Assembly (NCBI RefSeq): GCF_046097095.1
Contig: NZ_CP175698.1
Location: 124,001 to 188,000 of the forward strand
Reading direction: 5' to 3'
Origin: Natrinema sp046097095
GTDB lineage: Archaea > Halobacteriota > Halobacteria > Halobacteriales > Natrialbaceae
Length of the DNA: 64,000 nucleotides
The notes beneath the pieces were generated by a model. It worked only from the letters and a program-made list of their open reading frames with translations, was not told the origin of the DNA and made no database searches. Both the position numbers and the translations under genes were made by a program. Positions 52,105 to 60,267 of this stretch are shown here, one piece after another. Position 1 is the first letter of the stretch, and every line of letters starts with the position of its first letter.

Positions 52105-52998
52105 ATGGGGAAAATATCCGACACGATAGCTGACGTCAAAGCGGGTCGACGGAGTCCGATGGATGTCGGCATCTCGGCCCTCACGACCTCGTTCGCCATC
52201 GGCGTACTCCTCGTCTTGATGTTCCCGGTCTACTGGATCATCACCGTCTCTCTGTCCGACGGGACGACGTTGATCTCCTCCAACGGGATGTTCGCCGATC
52301 CGTCCACGTACAACCTGGATTCGTTCAGGTGGGTCCTCGAGAACGAGAACTTCCGGCGGGGACTGATAAACAGCTTGTTCGTCGTTACCGTGACGGTCAC
52401 CGTCACGCTAATGTTTTCGATTCCCGGGGCCTACGCGCTCTCGCGGCGCGAGTTCTTCGGGCGGCGCAAGCTCCTCTACGGCTACATCCTGTTCACCCAG
52501 ATGGGTGCCGGTCTCTCGATTGCCGTGCTCATCGCGCTCTATGCGTTATTCTCGGACTTCGGACTGACTAACAACCTCCTGGTTCTCGGCCTCTTCTACG
52601 GGGCCGGTGCGATACCGTTCAACACGTGGTTGTTGAAGACCTTTATGGACAACATTCCGATCTCCTACGAGGAAGCGGCCATCGTTGACGGTGCAAGCCA
52701 GTGGCAAGTCGTCCGTGAAGTCATCCTGCCGCTCTCGAAGCCCGGGATCGCCGCTGTGTTAGTATTCGCGTGGACTGCCGGCTGGAACGAGTTCATCGTC
52801 GCACAGACGCTGATCCACGATCCCGATCTCTACCCGCTCTCGGTAGAGTTGTACGGTATTATCAGCGACCGGCGGGGAACGCCGTGGTCGCAGTTCGCCG
52901 CGTTCGCGCTCCTGTTCGCGTTACCGGTCGCGATCATCTACTTTATCGCCCAGAAGCAGGTCGAGAGCGGACTCTCCTTCGGAGGCATGGAAGGCTAA
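52105..52998 (+). CDS. Sugar ABC transporter permease (MalG-like)
   Basis: The 297-residue partner permease has six transmembrane helices. The EAA motif SYEEAAIVDGASQWQVVREVILPLSKPGIA (about 191-220) is typical of MalG. The end FIAQKQVESGLSFGGMEG matches the C-terminal of CUT1 G-type permeases. It forms the importer with the ATPase and binding lipoprotein. The start at 52105 is three bases after the previous stop. Confidence 0.93.
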   Translation: MGKISDTIADVKAGRRSPMDVGISALTTSFAIGVLLVLMFPVYWIITVSLSDGTTLISSNGMFADPSTYNLDSFRWVLENENFRRGLINSLFVVTVTVTVTLMFSIPGAYALSRREFFGRRKLLYGYILFTQMGAGLSIAVLIALYALFSDFGLTNNLLVLGLFYGAGAIPFNTWLLKTFMDNIPISYEEAAIVDGASQWQVVREVILPLSKPGIAAVLVFAWTAGWNEFIVAQTLIHDPDLYPLSVELYGIISDRRGTPWSQFAAFALLFALPVAIIYFIAQKQVESGLSFGGMEG

Positions 52999-53171
52999 GC
53001 GTATTCGCTTTCCTCCTGTTTCGTTCGCAGTCGATCCGTCCCCGTCACCGCGCCCGTGAACGCACGGACGAGGCACCGTCGCACGACGACAACCCGACAG
53101 CGCTCAGATCGACGAGACACTACGGGGAAAGCATATACCGACGCGCTCGGATTTCACAACAGTCAGTGAAA

Positions 53172-53543
53172 ATGTCAGAGCAGGGGGAGTCCGAACGAGC
53201 GTCCGAACGCGTCCTCTGCCCGAACTGTCCGGCAGATTATCCGACCCCGTTTTCGAGCCGCCAGATCACGTGTCGACGCTGTGGAGCCGAGTTCGTCGCG
53301 CCGGATGACGCTCGAGCACCGTGGACTGCGACGGCCGCGGACTGGAGCACCACCACCGACGGGCACAGCGCGGAAACGACATCGGAATTGCTGCGCAGTG
53401 TGGTCGTCGATCAGTTTCCGAGTATCGCGCTCGGCCTCAACACCCTCATCGTCTTGCTGTGGGCCTGCGAGATCGTCTCGTTCGAAGTGGCCGTGATGAC
53501 AGTGCTGCTGGTCACGAGTGCGATCGTCTCCGAGCCTCGGTAA
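53172..53543 (+). CDS. Zinc-ribbon membrane protein of unknown function
   Basis: The product has 123 residues: MSEQGESERASERVLCPNCPADYPTPFSSRQITCRRCGAEFVAP, with a four-Cys zinc ribbon (CPNC..CRRC). A hydrophobic region follows (ALGLNTLIVLLWACEIVSFEVAVMTVLLVTSAIV) with two adjacent helices. I chose the ATG at 53172. It probably anchors a zinc ribbon to the membrane. It is downstream of the importer operon but 173 bases away, so it need not be in the operon. Confidence 0.6.
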   Translation: MSEQGESERASERVLCPNCPADYPTPFSSRQITCRRCGAEFVAPDDARAPWTATAADWSTTTDGHSAETTSELLRSVVVDQFPSIALGLNTLIVLLWACEIVSFEVAVMTVLLVTSAIVSEPR

Positions 53544-53650
53544 GGACGACACCGACGACCGTGCTCGCCACGACCTCGGCGCTGTCGTCGGGACACGAAG
53601 GAACTGGACCGGCGGTCCCGATCGCGTCGCTCGAACTGTCGCTGTCGCTG

Positions 53651-55753
53651 TCAGCGCCGGACTTCGAGAACGACTGCCGTTTCGACGGCGACCGACGGAC
53701 GCACCTCGCCGCCGGCTTCGTCGAGTACGTCCGTCCCGGTCAGGAGGTCGGCCCCATCGACGAGTTCGTCGAGCGCTACCGTCGCCGTCCCATCGCCGAA
53801 GTGAAGCGCCACGACGACGCGGCGACCGCTCGCCGGGTCCGTACGAGCGAACGCGACCGCGGCGTCGGTATCGGCCTCGTACGGGATGCGCTCGAGCCGT
53901 GCAGCGGACTGGAGGGCCGGATGTGACTTTCGAAGCTCGATCAGTCGCCGATAGTACTCGAGCAGGGCATCGTCGAACGAACCCCAGTTCATCGGATCGC
54001 GCCGTCCTGTCAGGCCGGTCTCCTGCCCGTAGTAGAGCATCGGCGAGCCGGGAAGGGTACACGTCGCAGCGCCGGCTGCCAGTTGTGCGTCGCGACCGTA
54101 TTCGGTGAGATACCGATCGGTGTCGTGGTTTTCGACGTACAGCAACCACTCGGAGTCCGGATGGGCTCCGCGCCGGGTTCGCTGCTCGACCGCCTCGAGA
54201 ATCGCATCGGCGGTCGTCGTGTCCAGATCGGCCGCCGAATCCGTAAACTCGTCCGCAACCGCATCGACCTCTTCGTCGGTCGTTGCCGTCTCGACGCCCG
54301 ATGCGTCCCCGTCGTCGCCCGTAATCGACTCGCCCAACCGCTCAAGCGTGTCGTGGAGGACGTCGTCGTGGTGCATGTGGAACCGACCGCCACCCATCTC
54401 GACGTCGGAGGGGAGGGTTTCGTCTAACAGGAAGAAGTCGCTGTTCGCGCCGCACACGCGATCGTACACTTCGGTCCAGAAGCTCAGGGGGACGCCCCAG
54501 GCGACGTCTGCTCGAAAGCCGTCGACCTTGTCCGCCCAGAAGTCGACGACCTCGAGCAGATACTCCCGAACCGCTGGATTGCCGTAATTCAGATTCGGGA
54601 TCCCGTCCCAGCCGAAGTAGGTGTCCGCGTCCCGCTCATCGAACTCCTCCCAGCGATACCAGTCGCGGAATCGATCGTGGTCGGGGTGTGTCTCGTCGAC
54701 GGCGGCCTCGTAGAACGGATGCGTGTCCGCGGTGTGGTTGATCACGAGGTCGAAGACGACCCTGATATCCCGCTCGTGGCATGCGTGGACGAGCGCTTCG
54801 ACGTCGGCTATCGTCCCGAGGTCCGGATCGACGCTGAAGTAGTCCGTCGTGTTGTACCCGTGTGGTCCGCCGAGCTCCATCGGCGTCCCGAATCCGCTCT
54901 CGGCCTCGAGAAACGGCGTCAGCCAGAGGACGTCGATCCCGAGGCCCTCGAGGTGGTCGAGTCGGTCCGCAATCGTCTCGAACGTGGGATCGTCCTGGTC
55001 GGGGAACCGCCGCGTGAAGATTTCGTATACGACCGCGTCGACGGCCCACTCCGGCGGTTCGAACGGTCGTTCGACGCGGACGGATGGGTTCCCCGTCCGA
55101 TCGTCGGGAACGAGGTCGATCGCGTCCGGGACCGAGTGGCGGTCGTCCACGGCGACGGCGTAGACGCGGATCGGTTCGTCGATCGCATCGAGCGGAATGG
55201 TGTCGTCCTCGAGCACGTCCTCGTTTCGATCGTCGACGTAGAACTCGACGCCGGGATCGCCGTCGCCGACGACGGTCGCGGTCGCCGAGAGGTGAACCGT
55301 CTGCTCGTCGACCGTCGCGTCGAGTTCGACCTGCGGTCGTGGCGCGTCGTCGTCCGCCTCGGGAAACGCGCGGACCGTCACTTCGTGCGTTCCATCGGGC
55401 GCCTCGAGCGCGAGGGTGTGCTCGCCCGGAACGTCGGGTTCGAACGCGGCGACCGGCCCGTCGGTCGGTGTCGCGGTCGAGCCGTCGGGTGCCTCGCGCA
55501 CGTCCCAGGTGTACGCGGCATCGCCGTCCGGGTTCCACGGCGCGAGATCGTCGCGCGTCTCCATCTCGTTCCCGTTCGGGTCGACGATCCCTTCGCCGAC
55601 CGTGACGAACCGCGGTGGGCCGGGATGGTGCGAGCCGTCTCCGCTCTCGAACGGGCGATCGGAGTCGGTTCCGCTGTCGTCCGCGGATACCCGTCGCCGA
55701 TTTCCTCCCGCTCCCCCGTCAGGAGCGAGTAGTCGATGGGGTCGTCGGTCCAT
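53651..55753 (-). CDS. GH13 alpha-amylase-family glycosidase
   Basis: A 700-residue enzyme. An N-terminal acidic and beta-rich extension (about 1-235) precedes the GH13 barrel: AVVYEIFTRRFPD, VVFDLVINHTADTHPF (region I), KVDGFRADVAWG (region II nucleophile Asp), FFLLDETLP (region III acid/base Glu) and YVENHDTDRY (region IV Asp). A short C-terminal beta domain closes the protein. No signal peptide is visible, so it may be cytosolic cyclomaltodextrinase/neopullulanase-like or exported by unknown means. It converges with the importer/zinc-ribbon side and is near the gluconate dehydratase gene. Confidence 0.9.
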   Translation of the reverse strand: MDRRPHRLLAPDGGAGGNRRRVSADDSGTDSDRPFESGDGSHHPGPPRFVTVGEGIVDPNGNEMETRDDLAPWNPDGDAAYTWDVREAPDGSTATPTDGPVAAFEPDVPGEHTLALEAPDGTHEVTVRAFPEADDDAPRPQVELDATVDEQTVHLSATATVVGDGDPGVEFYVDDRNEDVLEDDTIPLDAIDEPIRVYAVAVDDRHSVPDAIDLVPDDRTGNPSVRVERPFEPPEWAVDAVVYEIFTRRFPDQDDPTFETIADRLDHLEGLGIDVLWLTPFLEAESGFGTPMELGGPHGYNTTDYFSVDPDLGTIADVEALVHACHERDIRVVFDLVINHTADTHPFYEAAVDETHPDHDRFRDWYRWEEFDERDADTYFGWDGIPNLNYGNPAVREYLLEVVDFWADKVDGFRADVAWGVPLSFWTEVYDRVCGANSDFFLLDETLPSDVEMGGGRFHMHHDDVLHDTLERLGESITGDDGDASGVETATTDEEVDAVADEFTDSAADLDTTTADAILEAVEQRTRRGAHPDSEWLLYVENHDTDRYLTEYGRDAQLAAGAATCTLPGSPMLYYGQETGLTGRRDPMNWGSFDDALLEYYRRLIELRKSHPALQSAARLERIPYEADTDAAVAFARTDPASGRRVVVALHFGDGTATVALDELVDGADLLTGTDVLDEAGGEVRPSVAVETAVVLEVRR

Positions 55754-55866
55754 ATCACCCCTTTTCGCTCCTGAAAGTAAATCTGTGGTGTACTAGTTCA
55801 TCACGACTGGGCGTAGTCGTCGACGGACGGCTTCGGTAAACTGCGGAAGTGCGCCGACTCGATGCC

Positions 55867-57105
55867 TTACGCTTCGTCGAAGAGCTCCTCGCCCTCGACC
55901 ATGTGTTCCTCGACGGCGTCCATGTCCAGCGTAACCCCGAGCCCGGGCTCCTCGGGAACCTCGATGTAGCCGTCTTCGATGACGTCTTCCTCGACCAGCT
56001 CCGCCCACCAGCCGAGTTCGTAGGAGTGGTACTCCACGGCGAGTGCGTTCGAGAGTGACGCGCCGACGTGGGCGCTGGCGACCGTCGCGACCGGCGATGC
56101 GACGTTGTGCATCGCGACCGGCACGTAGTACATGTCGGCGAGGTTGGCGATCTTGGCCGTCTCGCGCATTCCGCCGACCTTGGGCATGTCCGGCGCGATG
56201 ATGTCGACGGCCTGCTCCTCGAGCAGGCGACGCTGCCCGTGTTTCCGGTAGACGTTCTCGCCGACGGTGATCGGCGTCGACGTCGACTGCGTGATCGTCC
56301 GCTGGACATCGTGGTTCTCCGGCGGAACGGGATCTTCGAGCCACCAGACGTCGTATTCCTCGAGTCGTTTCGCGAGCCGTTTCGCGCTGCCTCCCGAGAA
56401 GGTCCAGTGGCAGTCGAAGGCGACGTCGGCCCGCGAGCCGACGCGTTCGGTGACCGCCTCGACGATGTCGGCCTTGTGCTCGATTTCGGGCTCGCGGAGG
56501 TGGCGGTTCGCGCGGTCTTTCTCGTGGCCGCTTGGCACGTCGAGGTCGAACTTCAGCGCGTCGTAGCCCAGATCCTCGACGACGCGTTCGGCCTCGTCCG
56601 CACAGGCGTCTGGGTCTGCCTCCGCTTCGGTGTGGCAATCGCAGTAGACCCGCACCTCGTCGCGGTACTTCCCGCCGAGGAGCTGATAGGCCGGTACCTC
56701 GAGTATCTTCCCGGCCAGATCGTGCAGCGCGACCTCGATGCCGGAGATCGCGGTGACGGTGACACCGCCGATCGAGCCCTCGCCGGACATCTTCTGGACG
56801 AGGTGTTCGGTCAGTCGGTCGATATCGAGCGGGTTCTCTCCCTGGAGGAAGGGTGTCATCCGCTCGATCAGTTCGGGCGTGCCGGCCCCCCAGTAGGCCT
56901 CACCGGTGCCGGTGATCCCCGCGTCGGTGTAGATCCGCACGAGCGTCCACGGGAAGTTGCCGTCGACCATCGTCGTCTGGATGTCGGTGATCTCGACGTC
57001 CCGGCCCTGTCCGCGATCGCGCGTGACCCCCATCGTCTCCGCAGAGAGGTCTCGCATCGTGTACTCGGCGTTCGGGTCGTGCAACTGCGAGTAGTCGACT
57101 CCCAT
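55867..57105 (-). CDS. gad: Enolase-superfamily sugar-acid dehydratase, probable D-gluconate dehydratase
   Basis: A 412-residue mandelate-racemase-type enzyme. It shows DIQTTMVDGNFPWTLVRIYTD, ALKFDLDVPSG, DVAFDCHWTFSG, WLEDPVPPEN, ITVGENVYRK and VPVAMHNVASPVATVASAHV. The acidic triad (Asp, Glu, Glu) for Mg and the His in AMHN are visible. The pattern resembles haloarchaeal gluconate dehydratases, which form 2-keto-3-deoxygluconate. kdgA for the later aldol cleavage is at the other end of the locus. I chose ATG 57105 because the longer upstream frame is arginine-rich. Confidence 0.82.
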   Translation of the reverse strand: MGVDYSQLHDPNAEYTMRDLSAETMGVTRDRGQGRDVEITDIQTTMVDGNFPWTLVRIYTDAGITGTGEAYWGAGTPELIERMTPFLQGENPLDIDRLTEHLVQKMSGEGSIGGVTVTAISGIEVALHDLAGKILEVPAYQLLGGKYRDEVRVYCDCHTEAEADPDACADEAERVVEDLGYDALKFDLDVPSGHEKDRANRHLREPEIEHKADIVEAVTERVGSRADVAFDCHWTFSGGSAKRLAKRLEEYDVWWLEDPVPPENHDVQRTITQSTSTPITVGENVYRKHGQRRLLEEQAVDIIAPDMPKVGGMRETAKIANLADMYYVPVAMHNVASPVATVASAHVGASLSNALAVEYHSYELGWWAELVEEDVIEDGYIEVPEEPGLGVTLDMDAVEEHMVEGEELFDEA

Positions 57106-57116
57106 AGATTGAAATT

Positions 57117-57132
57117 CACTCCAGAGATAGTA
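57117..57132. promoter_or_regulatory. TrmB-type operator at the gad promoter
   Basis: On the minus strand this reads TACT-N7-GAGTG, one base from the published Halobacterium TrmB motif TACT-N7/8-GAGTA. It overlaps the TATA-like TATTACTA and lies 12-27 bases before the ATG. This is the best match to the motif in the locus. Confidence 0.5.
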
Positions 57133-57263
57133 ATAGTTTCCACCTTCCGCTGGCAAGGTGACGACGTCGATTCCGATCGACGAGTCGAGACTGAGCGCAA
57201 TGAACCCGCTGCTTGCAAGCGACGCCGTCGCCTTGCGAGCGAGCACCGTCGACCGCGGGGCTC

Positions 57264-58133
57264 TCAGACCCGCTCGAGTTCGTCGCCGACCTCCTCGAGA
57301 CCGACGTCCAGCGCTGCCGTCGCGGCGAACGCGGCCCGCTTTTCCGCAGTCCGCCGGGCGATCGCCTGCGGGCCGACGGCGAACTCGATCCGAGTCACGC
57401 CTTCGGCGGGGCTCGAGCGGCCGAGCACCGTCACGGGACCGATTTCGCGCGTGTTCCGGACGTGGGTGCCGGCACAGGCCCTGGTGTCCCACGGCTCCGT
57501 TTTCCCGTTCGTTCCAGGGAGGCGATTTCCGTTTCCGCTATCGTTCTCGGCCTCGATGGAAACGAGACGAACGCGGCCCTTCTCGACGGCGGCCTCGTTG
57601 GCGTCCGGCTCGAAGCGAACGTCGTCGCGCTCGCGCGCCTCGGCGACCGGCACGTCGTCCCACGAGACCGGTCGGGACTCCCAGACCACGCGGTTGACCG
57701 TCTCGTCCAGTTCGATCAGCGTCTCGTCGTCGATCGGAGCATCCGTCTCGAGGTCGACGCGGACCGTCTTCGGGCCGATCTCGAGGCCAGTGCTGGACGA
57801 GTCCTCGAGCACCTGGCTCGCGGCCCCGGCGAGGACGTGACTGGCGGTGTGGGCTCGCATGCAGTGCATGCGAAACGACCAGTCGACGGCACACAGCGCG
57901 CGATGGCCCACCTTGAACGACGGTTCGTCGGCCAGGACGTGGACTCCCTCGCCGTCGACCAGTTCGACGTCAGCCACCTCAATATCGGCGATCGTCCCGC
58001 GATCGGCCGGCTGACCACCGCTTGCACCGAAGAAGTGACTGCGCTCGAGCCAGACCCGTCGGCCGTCGATCGACGTCACTTCGGTCTCGAACCGCGTCGC
58101 GTACGGCTCAGCCGCTGCCCGTTGCCCGGTCAT
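57264..58133 (-). CDS. alaX: Alanyl-tRNA editing protein (AlaX-type)
   Basis: The 289-residue protein has an N-terminal barrel with SHFFGASGGQPADRGTI, then the editing-domain zinc motifs HTASHVLAGA and CAGTHVRNT. It lacks the aminoacylation and C-Ala parts of AlaRS, so it is a free-standing editing protein. It hydrolyses mischarged Ser- or Gly-tRNA(Ala). I chose the ATG at 58133 (MTGQRAAAEP). It probably acts as a proofreader and is independent of the sugar locus. Confidence 0.92.
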   Translation of the reverse strand: MTGQRAAAEPYATRFETEVTSIDGRRVWLERSHFFGASGGQPADRGTIADIEVADVELVDGEGVHVLADEPSFKVGHRALCAVDWSFRMHCMRAHTASHVLAGAASQVLEDSSSTGLEIGPKTVRVDLETDAPIDDETLIELDETVNRVVWESRPVSWDDVPVAEARERDDVRFEPDANEAAVEKGRVRLVSIEAENDSGNGNRLPGTNGKTEPWDTRACAGTHVRNTREIGPVTVLGRSSPAEGVTRIEFAVGPQAIARRTAEKRAAFAATAALDVGLEEVGDELERV

Positions 58134-58211
58134 CGGTTGGTCTCTGTCGTGCGCCAATAAAAGTCTGCCCGCCGAGATAGTCACGAAATCCGAAGACTGA
58201 TCGAGAGCGCG

Positions 58212-58751
58212 TTACTCCGCGAGGGTCACGTCGAGGCGCTCCTCGAGCGCCGCGATCAGTCCACCGCCGACACCGGCCTGCGTGGCACGGCCCTGTTCGA
58301 CTGCGAGAATGTCCTTCTCGGGCACGCCGAGTTCGTCGGCGAGTTCCTCGCGCTGGAGGCCGGCCTCCCGTCGGGCTTCGACGAGCGCCTCGCCGTAGTC
58401 AGAGACGAGATACGGGAGCGGATCGTCGTCGTAGTTCGTCCCCTCGCTCTCCCAGTGCTCGGAGTCGCCGTCCCAGACCGGGTTCGCCTTCGCGACGTTC
58501 TGGGCCGCCTTCTGTGTGCGGCTCGGCTCGTCGTCTGTCCCGCCGCTCGAGTTCGAGCCCTGTCCGCTCCCCCCGCTCCGATTGCGGTCTCGGCCGTGAG
58601 TCTGAGAATCGTCGTGTGGCGCACAGTCCGGACAGACCTCGAGTTCCGCGCCGGCGACCGACGCGAGCCTGAGCGAGTCGCTCTCGGCACCGCAGAGTTC
58701 GCAGTTCGTCCCGCCGCCGCCGCCGGACGAACCGGTCGAGTATTTGGCCAT
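58212..58751 (-). CDS. Multiprotein-bridging-factor 1 family HTH protein (aMBF1)
   Basis: A 179-residue protein. The N-terminal zinc ribbon has NCELCGAES and EVCPDCAPH. A disordered S/G/N-rich linker (about 55-90) follows. The C-terminal Cro/C1-type helix-turn-helix is DYGEALVEARREAGLQREELADELGVPEKDILAVEQG. The architecture is archaeal MBF1, which interacts with the ribosome and transcription machinery. I took the ATG at 58751; the longer frame to 59501 is a shadow of the next gene. Confidence 0.9.
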   Translation of the reverse strand: MAKYSTGSSGGGGGTNCELCGAESDSLRLASVAGAELEVCPDCAPHDDSQTHGRDRNRSGGSGQGSNSSGGTDDEPSRTQKAAQNVAKANPVWDGDSEHWESEGTNYDDDPLPYLVSDYGEALVEARREAGLQREELADELGVPEKDILAVEQGRATQAGVGGGLIAALEERLDVTLAE

Positions 58752-58852
58752 GCGACACGTTGGCCGCTGGCGCATTTTAACCGTTCGGTACGGCGAGTTT
58801 CGGACGCTGTAGCCGGCAGCGGCCGCTCGAGGATGAAAACGTGTCTCCGGAC

Positions 58853-60130
58853 TTAGCGGCCGAAGTGCTTTCGGATCGTCGTCCGCAGCGGGAGCGCCAG
58901 CCCGCCGATCAGTGGGACGATCACGAACGCGGCGATGTCGACGGGCAGCGAGGCCGCGCCGGCCGCGGCAGCACCGAAGCCGGCCGCCGGCGCAAGGACC
59001 GGTACCACGTACAGGTACGACGGCTGCCAGCCGGGCAGCCGCCGCGTGTGGCGGACGATCACGCCGAACAGGAACGGCATGAGGACCGTCCCCGCGAGCA
59101 GCGGACCGCCGACCAGCGTCGTCGTCGCCCCCAGTGCGAGCGCGACGACGATCGTCTCGTTGATCGTTACGGCCCCCCACGTGTCCTCTCGGCGGACGGC
59201 GCGGGCGACGAGCAGGGCACCCGACGCGAGCGCGACGACGCCCGCCAACGCGGCGTACCACAGCGTCGGCTCGAGCGGCGGCGTCACGAACTCGACGCCG
59301 CTTACGAACGCCGTGGTCGTCTCGATCCCGTGGCGGCCCTCCGTCAGCAGCGTCGGGACCTCCGAGCCACCCGCCGCACGGACGGCGGCCCAGAGCGAGC
59401 CGAGCGCGCCCCGATTTGCGAGCGCGAAGTGGCCGAGGCCGGCGGCGTAGACGACCACCGACAGCCAGATTAACGGGGGCGAGAAGTTCTGTCGTCGCCA
59501 CCAGCGAACGAGGGGGTTGTCGGCCGTCCGCGAGCGAGACCGGGAGCTAGATCGCGTTCCGGTTCCGCGGCTCCTGGTGTCGGTCGAACCCGACCTCGTC
59601 GAATCGCTCGCACCGGCGGTCCCGGTCCCCGTTCCGGCCGCGCTCGAGGCACCGGCGGCCCCGGTCGACGCGCCACCGGTACCCGATGCCGTTCCGCTCG
59701 CGCCGGCCGTCGTTGACGAGCGGCTCGCGGTCGTCCCGCCCGCGCCGGCCGTCGCTCCGGCCGAGCTAGCGGTCGCGGAGCCGGCCGTCGCCGACGCGGT
59801 CGCCGAGGCTGCGTCGGACTCCGAGTAACTCAGTTCCGTTCCGTCCTGTTTCTCGTCGTCATCGTCGCTCTTCCAGACGTCGGGCGAGGGCAGGCCGCTG
59901 GTCCGCTTGGCGACGTACTCCTCGTGGCCGAGCCGGTCGTAGGCCTGGCGCTCGACCGGATCGCCGAGGATATCGTAGGCCGTCTTGACCGCGGTGAACT
60001 GGGCCTGCGCGCGGTCGTCGTCGTTCAGATCCGGGTGGTAGACCCGGACCTGTTCGCGGTAGGCGTCTTTGATCTCGTCCTGAGAGGCGTCGGAGGGAAT
60101 CTCGAGAAGGTCGTAAAAATCCTCTGTCAT
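58853..60130 (-). CDS. DnaJ-domain membrane protein
   Basis: The 425-residue protein begins with a J domain (about 1-67): FYDLLEIPSDASQDEIKDAYREQVRVYHPDLNDDDRAQAQFTAVKTAYDILGD, with HPD intact. A strikingly repetitive A/T/G/S linker (about 105-195) follows. The C-terminal half has about six transmembrane segments. It is thus a membrane-anchored J protein, not a DnaK partner of classical type. The linker is a run of low-complexity repeats, likely disordered. The first helix after it begins FSPPLIWLSVVVYAAGL. Confidence 0.85.
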   Translation of the reverse strand: MTEDFYDLLEIPSDASQDEIKDAYREQVRVYHPDLNDDDRAQAQFTAVKTAYDILGDPVERQAYDRLGHEEYVAKRTSGLPSPDVWKSDDDDEKQDGTELSYSESDAASATASATAGSATASSAGATAGAGGTTASRSSTTAGASGTASGTGGASTGAAGASSAAGTGTGTAGASDSTRSGSTDTRSRGTGTRSSSRSRSRTADNPLVRWWRRQNFSPPLIWLSVVVYAAGLGHFALANRGALGSLWAAVRAAGGSEVPTLLTEGRHGIETTTAFVSGVEFVTPPLEPTLWYAALAGVVALASGALLVARAVRREDTWGAVTINETIVVALALGATTTLVGGPLLAGTVLMPFLFGVIVRHTRRLPGWQPSYLYVVPVLAPAAGFGAAAAGAASLPVDIAAFVIVPLIGGLALPLRTTIRKHFGR

Positions 60131-60267
60131 ATGAGCGTGAGACGGTGTAGTCTGTGACGGGATTGTCGGGGAGGGGTTATAATTTCAGTGTTCTTTCCGG
60201 TCGGTTCGATTACCCTCGTGACTCGAGGTACGAGTACGTTGTGGCCGTCGCCGACCGCTGCGGGCGG

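Noticed and set aside
56068..57840. 590-residue plus-strand ORF opposite the gluconate dehydratase and AlaX genes
   Set aside because: Shadow frame; the minus-strand genes carry the recognised motifs.
58752..59501. N-terminal extension of the MBF1-like protein to 429 residues
   Set aside because: The extra residues are an R/G-rich shadow of the DnaJ-type gene; the zinc ribbon start at 58751 is typical for the family.
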